Shown here piece after piece: positions 35,709 to 44,049 of a stretch of DNA of 64,000 nt. Within the stretch, counting starts at the first letter, position 1. Every line of letters starts with the position of its first letter. The stretch lies in NCBI RefSeq assembly GCF_009708035.1, contig NZ_WMBQ01000002.1, positions 1 to 64,000 on the forward strand, written 5' to 3'. The notes below the pieces were generated by a model. It ran no database searches. It had not been told where the DNA came from and saw only the letters and a program-made list of their open reading frames with translations. A program made the translations under genes and the position numbers. The DNA is from Hyphomicrobium album. GTDB lineage: Bacteria > Pseudomonadota > Alphaproteobacteria > Rhizobiales > Hyphomicrobiaceae.

Positions 35709-36359
35709 TCAGCGCTGATCCATCGTCGTCTGCATGTAGAGCGCGACGGCCATCGCGCGATTGGAGACGCCGAGTTTGTCGTAGAGGTTCTTGAGGTGAT
35801 ACTTCACCGTGTTGCGCGAGATGCCGATGCGCGACGCGATCTGCAAGTTCGTCCAGCCGTTGGCGAGCGCCGTGAGCAGCTCGCGCTCACGCGACGTCAG
35901 CTCAGCGAACGGATCGGTGTTCAGCGTCTGCAGGTCGAGGTAGGGCAGCGACATGCGTCCGCGCGCGACCGCGGCGATGGTGTCGACGAGCACCGACGGC
36001 TCGTCGCTCTTGGAGATGAAACCCCAGGCGCCAAGGCGCACGGACTGGCGCAACACGTCTCTTCCAGGCTCGCCGGTGTAGATCACGATGCGCGTCGGCA
36101 GATGCCGGCGCTTCAACGCTGACAGCACCTCGCCCCCGGTCATGTCGGGCAGCGACCAGCCTATAATACCGATGTCGGTCGGGAACTGCTCGACTGCGGC
36201 GACGAACGCGGCGCCAGTGGCGTGCGCTTCCAGCACCTCGAAGCGGCCATCCCGATTGATGAAATCGCGCAGGCCCGAACGCACGACCGGGCTCTTGTCC
36301 GCGATCATGATCCGGGGGCGCGCATCGCCCTGCTTTGCCGACGAAAGCTGGTCAGTCAT
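35709..36359 (-). CDS. LuxR/NarL-type response regulator with non-canonical receiver
   Basis: A 216-residue protein: an N-terminal receiver-like domain (about residues 16-130) and a C-terminal LuxR helix-turn-helix (about 153-207: LTSRERELLTALANGWTNLQIASRIGISRNTVKYHLKNLY, in two parts). In the receiver the beta-3 strand reads DIGIIGWSLPDMTGG, so the phospho-acceptor Asp is Gly67; the acidic pocket (AD near 20-21) and Lys (FISKS) remain. It is therefore probably not switched by phosphorylation in the usual way. The start at 36359 gives a normal N-terminus; a longer frame upstream is chance. It lies upstream of sgaA on the same strand and could regulate it; this is inferred from position only. 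No sensor kinase is adjacent. Confidence 0.86.
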   Translation of the reverse strand: MTDQLSSAKQGDARPRIMIADKSPVVRSGLRDFINRDGRFEVLEAHATGAAFVAAVEQFPTDIGIIGWSLPDMTGGEVLSALKRRHLPTRIVIYTGEPGRDVLRQSVRLGAWGFISKSDEPSVLVDTIAAVARGRMSLPYLDLQTLNTDPFAELTSRERELLTALANGWTNLQIASRIGISRNTVKYHLKNLYDKLGVSNRAMAVALYMQTTMDQR

Positions 36360-36426
36360 TGCCGCTTTGGTAGCAACGAACTTGAAGGAAACAGTCAAGA
36401 GTAGCCGGTCTCCCCAAGCCTTGCGT

Positions 36427-37380
36427 CTACACCTTGCCGCAGCCCTTGGCGTGCGCCGCGTCGGCGCAATCCTTGTGCTCGACCTCGACGGTAGCATGCA
36501 CGACGCCGAACGCCTGCTTCAGCCGTGCCTTGATGGCAGCTGCAACTTGCTCCGGAGGCACGGTATCGCAGGTCTGGGCGTGCAGCGTCATGACGCGGCG
36601 GTTTTCGCTCAGCGACCAGGCGTGCACGTGGTGGACGGACTGCACGTCGGGGACGTTGGCCTCGAGATCCTTCTGCACCTCGCGCACGTCGAGGCCGCTC
36701 GGCGCGCCTTCGAGAAGGATGTGGCCGGACTCCTTGGTGATGTACCAGGCGCTGCGCAGGATCAGGAGCGTGATGACAATAGACAGGATCGGGTCGATCG
36801 GCGTCCACCCGGTCTGCAGGATGACGAGCGCGGCGATAATCGCCGCCACCGAGCCGAGCAGATCGCTGATGACGTGCAAGAGCGCGGCGCGGACGTTGAG
36901 ATTTGCCTCGCCCCCGTGGCGCAGGATGAGCAGCGTGGCGACGTTCACGCACAGGCCGACGGCGGCGATGACGAGCATCGGGGCGCCGAGCACTGCGACG
37001 GGCTCGTAGATGCGTTCGATCGCCTCGTAGCAGATCATCGCCGAAATGAAGAACAGCGCGAGCCCATTGCTGAAAGCGGCCAGCACCTCGAAGCGCTCGA
37101 AGCCGTAGGTGCGCTTCCAATCGGCAGGGTGGCGCGCGAAACGGACGGCCAGCCAGGCGAGAATGAGGGCGGCGGCATCGGTCAGCATGTGCCCGGCGTC
37201 GGCCAAGAGCGCGAGAGAGCCGGAGATGATGCCGCCGGCGGCCTCGGCCACGAGCGTGATGGTGGTCAGCGCCGCGGCGAGAAGCAGGCGCCGCTCGTTG
37301 CGTTCGCCGGCCGAGTGGCTATGTCCCGCATGGCTGTGCGAGTGCCCGGCGTGCGCACCGTGAGAGTGGTCGTGTCCCAT
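36427..37380 (-). CDS. Cation diffusion facilitator (Zn/Co/Ni exporter family)
   Basis: A 317-residue CDF protein with a His-rich cytoplasmic N-terminus (HDHSHGAHAGHSHSHAGHSHS split by Gly and Ala), six membrane segments and a C-terminal cytoplasmic domain ending in cysteines. The metal site is visible as ALLADAGHMLTDA in segment II and HVISDLLGS in segment V (HxxxD pairs), typical of Zn-transporting CDFs such as CzcD or ZitB. It exchanges cytosolic divalent metal for protons. It lies 67 bases upstream of the regulator gene on the same strand and may be co-transcribed. Confidence 0.94.
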   Translation of the reverse strand: MGHDHSHGAHAGHSHSHAGHSHSAGERNERRLLLAAALTTITLVAEAAGGIISGSLALLADAGHMLTDAAALILAWLAVRFARHPADWKRTYGFERFEVLAAFSNGLALFFISAMICYEAIERIYEPVAVLGAPMLVIAAVGLCVNVATLLILRHGGEANLNVRAALLHVISDLLGSVAAIIAALVILQTGWTPIDPILSIVITLLILRSAWYITKESGHILLEGAPSGLDVREVQKDLEANVPDVQSVHHVHAWSLSENRRVMTLHAQTCDTVPPEQVAAAIKARLKQAFGVVHATVEVEHKDCADAAHAKGCGKV

Positions 37381-37544
37381 GCATTGCTCCTTGCCGGCTC
37401 ACCTATAGCATCGCTCGCACGGGGCGATTTGTCCGGCAGAAAGTATGGTGAGGCTCGGGCAAACGGACGCGGCAAGCATCCCTCGCCCACCGGTCCTCGA
37501 CGCAGCAAGCGGAACCTCAGTGTCACCCACCACGCGCGTGGCCG

Positions 37545-37886
37545 GTGCTGGTGCTGCTCGGCGTGTTCGCGGTGCCGGGCCACATGACGCTGGTGCGCGG
37601 CCTCGCGGTGAGCGACGCGTCATTCGCGATGACCCTGGATTTCAGTCGCCTGCCGTTCTCGGTACTGGTCGGCTATCTCGTCTTCGGCGAGCTGATCGAC
37701 GGCTGGACTTGGGTCGGCGCCATCGTCATTTTCGCCGCCGCGGCCTTCGCCACCCACCGCGAGGCCAAAGCTCGCGCGCGCCCGCGCCGGAGCCGCGCCG
37801 GCGGTCCGGCAGGAAGCGACCGTCTGACCTCGCAAGCTCCGCACGCCGGGTGGGGGCGGTTCGCTTCTGTTAACGGTTTGGCTTAG
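37545..37886 (+). pseudogene. Remnant of an EamA/DMT-family transporter (C-terminal part only)
   Basis: About 85 residues match the last three membrane segments of a 10-segment EamA transporter: GHMTLVRGLAVSDASFAMTLDFSRLPFSVLVGYLVFGE, then GWTWVGAIVIFAAAAF, and a basic tail. The N-terminal two thirds (about 200 residues) are absent, and the 160 bases before it contain no continuing frame that resembles the family. The open frame starts with GTG and has no clear ribosome binding site, so this is a decayed gene. It lies between the metal exporter and ftfL. Confidence 0.65.
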
Positions 37887-38034
37887 CTGCAGTGCGGCAT
37901 TGGCGTCCGGTCAAAAGTCGAGACTTGCGCGCCGCGCATGAACCGACAATATCGGCGCGGGAAATATTAAGCGGCCCGACGGATGCGGCCATAGGCGCCG
38001 CCAATAAGACGCTTTTGCTGGAGGAACGAGCCCC

Positions 38035-39711
38035 GTGACCATCAAGTCTGACATTGAGATTGCCCGCGCCGCGACGATGAAGCCGATCGCCGAGGTCGCC
38101 GCCAGAGTGGGCATCCCGGCCGACGCGATCGTCCCCTACGGCAATACCAAGGCCAAGGTCTCGTTCAAGCACATCGACAGCCTGAAGGACGGCAAGGACG
38201 GCAAGCTGATCCTGGTCACGGCCATCAGCCCAACGCCCGCCGGCGAAGGCAAGACAACGACGACGGTCGGCCTCGGCGACGGCCTCAACCGCATCGGCAA
38301 GAAGGCGATGATGTGCCTGCGCGAGCCGTCCCTCGGCCCGTGCTTCGGCGTCAAGGGCGGAGCGGCCGGCGGCGGCTACGCGCAGGTGGTGCCGATGGAG
38401 GACATCAACCTCCACTTCACCGGCGACTTCCATGCGATCACGAGTGCACACAATCTGCTCTCGGCGCTGATCGACAATCACATCTACTGGGGCAACAGCC
38501 TGGGCTTCGACACGCGCCGCATCGCCTGGAAGCGCGTGCTCGACATGAACGATCGCGCGCTGCGCGAGATCGTCAACTCGCTGGGCGGCGTCGCCAACGG
38601 CTTCCCGCGCACCGACGGCTTCGACATCACGGTCGCCTCCGAGGTGATGGCGATCCTCTGCTTATCGCTCGACCTGAAGGACCTGGAGCGCCGCCTCGGC
38701 AACATCATCGTCGGCTACACGCGCGACAAGACGCCGATCCGTGCCCGCGAGCTCAAGGCCGACGGCGCCATGACGGTGCTGCTCAAGGACGCGTTGATGC
38801 CGAACCTGGTGCAGACGCTGGAGAACAATCCCGTCTTCATCCACGGCGGCCCGTTCGCCAACATCGCGCACGGCTGCAACTCCGTGCTGGCGACCAAGTC
38901 GGCGCTGAAGATCGCCGACTACGTGGTGACGGAAGCTGGCTTCGGTGCCGATCTCGGCGCCGAGAAGTTCTTCGACATCAAGTGCCGCAAGGCCGGCCTC
39001 AAGCCGGACGCGGCGGTGGTCGTCGCCACCGTGCGCGCGCTGAAAATGCACGGCGGCGTCGCCAAGGATAATTTGAAGACCGAGAACGTGCTCGCGGTGA
39101 ACAAGGGCTGCGAGAACCTGAAGCGCCACCTCGAGAACATGGCCAAGTTCGGCGTGCCGATCGCCGTAGCCATCAATCGCTTCGTCACCGACACCGACGC
39201 CGAGATGCAGGAGGTGATGAAGGCGGCCGAGAGCCTCGGCGCGCGCGCCTTCGTCTGCACGCACTGGGCCGACGGCGGCGCCGGCACCGAGGCGCTGGCC
39301 CGCCATATCGTCGAGTTGGCCGACGGCGGCCGGTCGGCGTTCAAGCCGCTCTATCCGGATGACATGACCCTACGCGACAAGGTCAAGACCATCGCCACCG
39401 AGATCTACCGCGCCTCCGACATCGCCTGTGACGCTTCTGTCGAAACCGCGTTCAAGGACCTCGAGGCGGGCGGCTTCGGCAAGCTGCCGGTGTGCATGGC
39501 GAAGACGCAGTACTCGTTCTCGACCGACCCCAACAAGCGTGGCGCGCCCGAGGGCCACATCGTACCGGTGCGCGAGCTTCGCCTGTCGGCCGGCGCCGAG
39601 TTCGTCGTCGTCGTTACCGGCGAGATCATGACCATGCCGGGCCTGCCGCGCGTGCCGGCCGCCGATTCCATCCGCCTCAACGCGGACGGCCAGATCGAGG
39701 GTCTGTTCTGA
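38035..39711 (+). CDS. ftfL: Formate-tetrahydrofolate ligase
   Basis: FtfL joins formate and tetrahydrofolate with ATP to give 10-formyl-tetrahydrofolate, the entry of formate into the serine cycle. The 558-residue length is typical. The P-loop-like [13 protein letters not shown] (about 65-77), [35 protein letters not shown] and [12 protein letters not shown] are family signatures. A GTG start is used with GGAGGAACG upstream. The 150 bases before it hold a possible promoter (TTGCGC-17-AATATC, 37924-37952), but this is weak. The gene stands alone, oriented away from the serine-cycle cluster 2.7 kb to the left. Confidence 0.97.
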   Translation: MTIKSDIEIARAATMKPIAEVAARVGIPADAIVPYGNTKAKVSFKHIDSLKDGKDGKLILVTAISPTPAGEGKTTTTVGLGDGLNRIGKKAMMCLREPSLGPCFGVKGGAAGGGYAQVVPMEDINLHFTGDFHAITSAHNLLSALIDNHIYWGNSLGFDTRRIAWKRVLDMNDRALREIVNSLGGVANGFPRTDGFDITVASEVMAILCLSLDLKDLERRLGNIIVGYTRDKTPIRARELKADGAMTVLLKDALMPNLVQTLENNPVFIHGGPFANIAHGCNSVLATKSALKIADYVVTEAGFGADLGAEKFFDIKCRKAGLKPDAAVVVATVRALKMHGGVAKDNLKTENVLAVNKGCENLKRHLENMAKFGVPIAVAINRFVTDTDAEMQEVMKAAESLGARAFVCTHWADGGAGTEALARHIVELADGGRSAFKPLYPDDMTLRDKVKTIATEIYRASDIACDASVETAFKDLEAGGFGKLPVCMAKTQYSFSTDPNKRGAPEGHIVPVRELRLSAGAEFVVVVTGEIMTMPGLPRVPAADSIRLNADGQIEGLF

Positions 39712-39741
39712 TCTATTAGGGGCGGCCAGCACCCCTCCCCG

Positions 39742-39826
39742 ATTTGCCATTTCTCAAGGCAAATGCCCGCAACTAAGGCAGCGATCCGTGTACGATTTGC
39801 TGCCACTTCTCGTAGTTTGCGGGCAT
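39742..39826 (+). promoter_or_regulatory. Nested stem-loop element in the leader of the Anbu operon
   Basis: ATTTGCC (39742-39748) pairs with GGCAAAT (39758-39764). Overlapping the end of that arm, ATGCCCGCAACTA (39763-39775) pairs with TAGTTTGCGGGCAT (39813-39826, one bulged T). Inside, GGCAGC (39777-39782) pairs with GCTGCC (39799-39804). The two first-level hairpins share two bases, so they may compete. The element lies between ftfL and the first Anbu-operon gene, without a terminal T-run, so it is more like a regulatory RNA leader or an operator than a simple terminator. Confidence 0.5.
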
Positions 39827-39834
39827 GATGCGGC

Positions 39835-41319
39835 TTGGGTTGGCAATCGGGGCTGAAGTTGCGGCAAGAGCAGACGCAGAAGTCCATCAAGGCCGAAGCG
39901 GCGGTACGCAAGGCCTTCGATGAAATGAACGGCACCGGCAACGGTGTGCGCGCACCCTATCACGCTGTGTCGGAGTGGCTCGGAACGCAGCCGCTCGACG
40001 GTCTCAAGCAAAAGCTGCTCGAGGCGGAGACCATGTTCCGCCGCACCGGCATCACCTTCGCTGTCTACGGCAGCGAGGAAGCCGCCGAGCGGCTCATCCC
40101 CTTCGATATCATTCCGCGCATCATATCGGCCGAGGAATGGCGCCGGCTGACCGCCGGCATCGAGCAGCGCGTGCGCGCGCTCAATGCCTTCATGTACGAC
40201 ATCTACCACCGCCAGGAGATTCTCAAGGCGGGCAAGGTGCCGGAGGAGCTGGTGATCGCCAACTCCGCCTTCGTGCCGGAGATGATGGGCGTCGAGCCGC
40301 CCCTCGGCATCTACAGCCACATCATCGGCATCGATATCGTGCGCACCTCGGAGAACGACTTCTTCGTCCTGGAGGACAACACGCGCACCCCCTCGGGCGT
40401 GTCCTACATGCTCGAGAACCGCGAAACGATGATGCACATGTTCCCCGACCTGTTCGCCAAGAATCGCGTGGCGCCGGTCGAGGACTATCCCGAGAACCTG
40501 CTGAAGACGCTGGAGAGCGTCGCCCCGCGCGGGCTCGATCGCGAGCCGACGATCGCGCTGCTGACGCCCGGCCAGTACAACAGCGCCTACTTCGAGCACT
40601 CGTTCCTCGCCGATCAGATGGGCGTGGAGCTCGTCGAGGGGCACGACCTGACCGTCATCGACGGCTCGCTGCAGATGAAGACGACGCAGGGGCCGCGCCA
40701 GATCGACGTGCTCTACCGGCGCATCGACGACGACTTCCTCGATCCGCTCGTGTTCCGCGCCGACTCTGTGCTGGGCGTGCCCGGCCTTTTCGATCTCTAC
40801 CGCTCCGGCCGCGTGACGATCGTCAACGCACCTGGCGGCGGCATCGCCGACGACAAGGCGATCTACAGCTACATCCCCGAGATCATTAAGTTCTACACCG
40901 GGCGCGCGCCGATCCTGCAGAACGTGCCGACCTACAACTGCCGCAGGCCCGACGATCTCAAGTACGTGCTCGAGCATCTGTCAGAGCTGGTGGTCAAGGA
41001 AGTGCACGGCTCCGGCGGCTACGGGATGCTTGTCGGCCCGACCGCCTCGGGCGCCGAGATCGAGGCCTTCCGTCGCAAGCTGGAAGCGAACGCCAGCAAC
41101 TACATCGCCCAGCCGACGCTTGCGCTTTCGACCTGCCCGACGCTCGTCGAGGCGGGGGTCGCGCCGCGCCATCTCGATCTACGGCCGTTCGTGCTGTTTG
41201 GCGACGAGGTTCGCCTCACCGCCGGCGGCCTGACGCGCGTGGCGCTGCGGGCCGGCTCGCTCGTCGTCAACTCGAGCCAGGGCGGCGGCACCAAGGACAC
41301 CTGGGTTCTGCAGGATTAA
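39835..41319 (+). CDS. Circularly permuted ATP-grasp type 2 protein, Anbu operon
   Basis: A 494-residue protein of the COG2308 type (DUF404/DUF407). Family signatures are EAETMFRRTGITFAVYG, RLIPFDIIPRIISAEEW, LNAFMYDIYHRQEILK, LEDNTRTPSGVSYMLENR, VLYRRIDDDFLDPL, GGGIADDKAIYSYIPEII and VVKEVHGSGGYGMLVGP. The ATP-grasp fold suggests an ATP-dependent carboxylate-amine ligation, but the substrate is unknown. Start choice is uncertain: TTG at 39835 or TTG at 39859; homologues begin near the AFDEM at about residue 27. It is followed after 31 bases by the alpha-E gene. The same gene set with Anbu is conserved in many bacteria. Confidence 0.93.
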   Translation: MGWQSGLKLRQEQTQKSIKAEAAVRKAFDEMNGTGNGVRAPYHAVSEWLGTQPLDGLKQKLLEAETMFRRTGITFAVYGSEEAAERLIPFDIIPRIISAEEWRRLTAGIEQRVRALNAFMYDIYHRQEILKAGKVPEELVIANSAFVPEMMGVEPPLGIYSHIIGIDIVRTSENDFFVLEDNTRTPSGVSYMLENRETMMHMFPDLFAKNRVAPVEDYPENLLKTLESVAPRGLDREPTIALLTPGQYNSAYFEHSFLADQMGVELVEGHDLTVIDGSLQMKTTQGPRQIDVLYRRIDDDFLDPLVFRADSVLGVPGLFDLYRSGRVTIVNAPGGGIADDKAIYSYIPEIIKFYTGRAPILQNVPTYNCRRPDDLKYVLEHLSELVVKEVHGSGGYGMLVGPTASGAEIEAFRRKLEANASNYIAQPTLALSTCPTLVEAGVAPRHLDLRPFVLFGDEVRLTAGGLTRVALRAGSLVVNSSQGGGTKDTWVLQD

Positions 41320-41350
41320 GAGCAAGCAAGAAGCGGACGCAGCACATCGC

Positions 41351-42298
41351 ATGCTAGGACGGACGGCCAACGACCTTTACTGGCTGGCGCGCTACGTAGA
41401 GCGGGCCGAAAACATGGCGCGCCTCACCGAGGTGGGCTACCGCATCGTCTTGCTGCCGCGCGACGGCGACGGCACGCACGAGGAATGGCGGTCGACGCTC
41501 GCTAGCGCCGGCTGCGCGCAGGGGTATTTCGCCAAGCACGAGCAGCTCACCACGCGCGACGTGATCAATTACCTGCTGTTCGACTTCTCCAATCCGTCGA
41601 GCGTGAAGTCGTGCCTCGCTGCGGCACGCCGCAATGGCCGAGCGCAGCGTACCTCGCTGACACGCGACATGTGGGAGAGTTTGAACTCCGCGTGGATGGA
41701 GTTCTCCAACATCAATCCGTCGAGCGTTACGGCCGGCGAGCTGCCGCGCATTCTCGACTGGGTGCGCTCGCGCTCGGCGCTCTATCGCGGCGCTCTGCTC
41801 AACACGATCCTGCGCAACGACACGTTCTACTTCAGCCAGCTCGGCACGTTCCTGGAGCGGGCCGACAACACCGCTCGCATCCTCGATGTGAAGTATTACG
41901 TGCTGCTGCCGCAGATCGAGATGGTCGGCGGCGGCGTCGACAATGTGCAGTGGGGGGCGATCCTGCGCTCGGTCTCGGCGCACCGCAGCTATCGCTGGGT
42001 CTACAAACAGAACTACCGGCCGTGGAAGATCGCCGAGTACCTGATCCTCAATCAGGCCATGCCGCGCTCGCTGCGCTCCTGCTACGACGAGATCAACATA
42101 TCGCTGACCGACATCGCCGAGCTCTATGGCGCGAAGCCGGCTTGTCACGAGACGGCTTCGTCGACGCGCAGGTTGCTGGCGCGGGGCAACATCGACAACA
42201 TCTTCCAGTCGGGGCTGCACGAGTTCATCGAGGACTTCATCGTCCGCAACAACCGCCTGGGGAACGAGGTCGCCGAGGCATACCACTTCACCGGCTAG
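41351..42298 (+). CDS. Alpha-E domain protein (DUF403), Anbu operon
   Basis: A 315-residue, almost all-helical protein starting MLGRTANDLYWLARYVERAENMARL, the hallmark of the alpha-E family (COG2307). A later YFSQLGTFLERADNTARILDVKYY and the C-terminal FHEFIEDFI-like segment are also typical. The biochemical role is unknown; alpha-E proteins are nearly always beside a permuted ATP-grasp protein and a transglutaminase-like protein, suggesting one complex or pathway. Spacing is 31 bases from the upstream gene and 15 to the next. Confidence 0.94.
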   Translation: MLGRTANDLYWLARYVERAENMARLTEVGYRIVLLPRDGDGTHEEWRSTLASAGCAQGYFAKHEQLTTRDVINYLLFDFSNPSSVKSCLAAARRNGRAQRTSLTRDMWESLNSAWMEFSNINPSSVTAGELPRILDWVRSRSALYRGALLNTILRNDTFYFSQLGTFLERADNTARILDVKYYVLLPQIEMVGGGVDNVQWGAILRSVSAHRSYRWVYKQNYRPWKIAEYLILNQAMPRSLRSCYDEINISLTDIAELYGAKPACHETASSTRRLLARGNIDNIFQSGLHEFIEDFIVRNNRLGNEVAEAYHFTG

Positions 42299-42313
42299 CG
42301 GGGGTCACGATCA

Positions 42314-43129
42314 GTGCTCGTCTCCATCGGTCATGTGACGCGCTACACATTTGCGTCGCCGGCGAACTACAGCATCCATACCCTGCATCTGACACCGCCG
42401 ACGTTCGAGGGGCAGCGCGTATTGAGCTGGCGCGTCGAGATGCCGGGGATCGATAAGGCCGTCCGCTTTCGCGACGCCTTCGGCAACGTCTCGCACCTGG
42501 TCTCGATCCCGGGGCCGCATTCCGAGATCACCATAATCGCGCGCGGCACGGTCGAGACGCACGACAAGGCCGGCTTCGTGCGCGGGTTGACCGAGGTGTC
42601 GCCGACCCAGGTGTTCAAGCGCGAGACCGAGAAGACGGCGCCCGACGACGCCATCCGCGAGATGGTCGCGGACCTCAAGGCGCCAGACCGGATCGACCGG
42701 CTGCACGAGCTGATGCAAGTCATCGGCGAGCGGGTGAAATACACGGTCGGTGCGACCACTCCCCACACCAGCGCTGCCGAGGCGCTGAAGAACGGTCGCG
42801 GCGTCTGCCAGGACCACGCGCACGTCTTCATTGCCGCGGCTCGGCTCCTGGGCTTCCCGGCGCGCTACGTCAGCGGGTATTTCGTCACCGGCGGCGAGTA
42901 CGGCTCTGAGGCCCAGCACGCGTGGGCTGAGGTGTTCATCGACGGCCTGGGCTGGCTCGGCTTCGACCCCGCTAACCAAATGTGCCCGACCGACCGCTAC
43001 GTAAGGCTCGCCTGCGGGCTCGACGCCGCCTCGGCCGCGCCTATTACCGGCAACCGCCGCGGCGGTTTCGACGAGGTCCTTGACGTCTTCGTGGAAGTCC
43101 AGCAGCAAAGCAGCGCCCAGCAGCAGTAG
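42314..43129 (+). CDS. Transglutaminase-like cysteine protease family protein, Anbu operon
   Basis: A 271-residue protein with an N-terminal bacterial transglutaminase-like domain (VTRYTFASPANYSIHTLHL) and a catalytic core. The Cys is in NGRGVCQDHAHVF, the His in QHAWAEVF and the Asp in LGFDPANQM, giving a complete Cys-His-Asp triad. Activity in this subgroup could be proteolysis, amide hydrolysis or transamidation. It uses a GTG start 15 bases after the alpha-E gene. It is the third gene of the conserved operon that ends in the Anbu peptidase. Confidence 0.94.
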   Translation: MLVSIGHVTRYTFASPANYSIHTLHLTPPTFEGQRVLSWRVEMPGIDKAVRFRDAFGNVSHLVSIPGPHSEITIIARGTVETHDKAGFVRGLTEVSPTQVFKRETEKTAPDDAIREMVADLKAPDRIDRLHELMQVIGERVKYTVGATTPHTSAAEALKNGRGVCQDHAHVFIAAARLLGFPARYVSGYFVTGGEYGSEAQHAWAEVFIDGLGWLGFDPANQMCPTDRYVRLACGLDAASAAPITGNRRGGFDEVLDVFVEVQQQSSAQQQ

Positions 43130-43177
43130 CCCGGTCAACGGGCCGTGCGGGGTCTGGAAAGCGCTCGGGGACTGAAG

Positions 43178-43915
43178 ATGACCTACTGCGTGGCATTGCG
43201 GCTGAATCGCGGGATCGTGTTCGCGGCCGACACGCGCACCAACGCCGGCGTCGACAACATCGCCCAGTTCCGCAAGATCCACTACTGGTCGAAGCCGGGT
43301 GAGCGCGTGCTCGTGCTGCTCACCGCCGGCAACCTGTCGCTCACCCAGTCCGTCGTCAGCCTCATCAACGAGCAGCTCGCCGGCAGCGAAGAGGATCCCG
43401 AGGCGCCGAGCCTCTTCAACGTGCCGACGATGTATCGCGCCGCGCGCCTCGTCGGCGACGCCGTGCGCGCCATCCGCGCGATCGACGGCCCGGCGCTGGA
43501 AGCGACAAAGACCGGGTTCACAGGCTCCTTCATCCTCGGCGGCCAGATCGGCAGCGAGCCGCCGCGACTCTTTCAGGTCTACTCGGAAGGCAACTTCATC
43601 GAGGCGACCGACGAGACGCCGTTCTTCCAGATCGGCGAGCACAAGTACGGCAAGCCGATCCTCGACCGCGTGGCGCAGCCGACGATGCGTCTCGGCGAAG
43701 CAGCGAAACTGGTCCTGCTCAGCTTCGATTCGACGCTGCGCTCGAACCTGTCGGTGGGCATGCCGATCGACATTCTGCTCTATGAGCGCGACAGCCTGAA
43801 GCTGCACCGCGAGAAGCGCATCTACCAGGACGACGAGTACTTCAAGAAGCTGTCGGCGTCCTGGTCGGAGGCGCTGCGTTCAGCCTTCACCAAGATCGAA
43901 GAATTCAACGTTTAG
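43178..43915 (+). CDS. Anbu (bacterial proteasome-like beta subunit, BPH-type) peptidase
   Basis: A 245-residue Ntn-hydrolase of the Anbu family, ancestral relative of proteasome beta subunits and HslV. The start at 43178 gives MTYCVALRLNRGIVFAADTRTNAGVDN; Thr2 would be exposed as the N-terminal nucleophile after Met removal, without a propeptide. Other family features are FRKIHYWSKPGERVLVLLTAGN and GFTGSFILGGQIG. An in-frame upstream start (43145) would add 11 residues and hide Thr2. Anbu assembles into open helical or ring structures; no ATPase partner is encoded here. It ends the four-gene operon. Confidence 0.95.
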   Translation: MTYCVALRLNRGIVFAADTRTNAGVDNIAQFRKIHYWSKPGERVLVLLTAGNLSLTQSVVSLINEQLAGSEEDPEAPSLFNVPTMYRAARLVGDAVRAIRAIDGPALEATKTGFTGSFILGGQIGSEPPRLFQVYSEGNFIEATDETPFFQIGEHKYGKPILDRVAQPTMRLGEAAKLVLLSFDSTLRSNLSVGMPIDILLYERDSLKLHREKRIYQDDEYFKKLSASWSEALRSAFTKIEEFNV

Positions 43916-44011
43916 GCCGCGGCGGTGCGCTTACGCCGCAATTGTCACGTAACAGTGGTTGAGCTAGCGCGATAGCGTGTTGCGCTGATGGGGTTCCGGA
44001 TCGGCCGTGGC

Positions 44012-44024
44012 GGGACAGTGTCCC
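44012..44024. promoter_or_regulatory. 13-base palindrome upstream of ugd, possible operator
   Basis: GGGACA-G-TGTCCC is a perfect odd palindrome centred 32 bases before the ugd start, extendable by two flanking GG/CC pairs across single mismatches. The spacing places it where a repressor would block transcription or a hairpin could form in the leader. No T-run follows. Confidence 0.35.
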
Positions 44025-44049
44025 ACCGGCTGAAGCTGCGGAGGATGTC

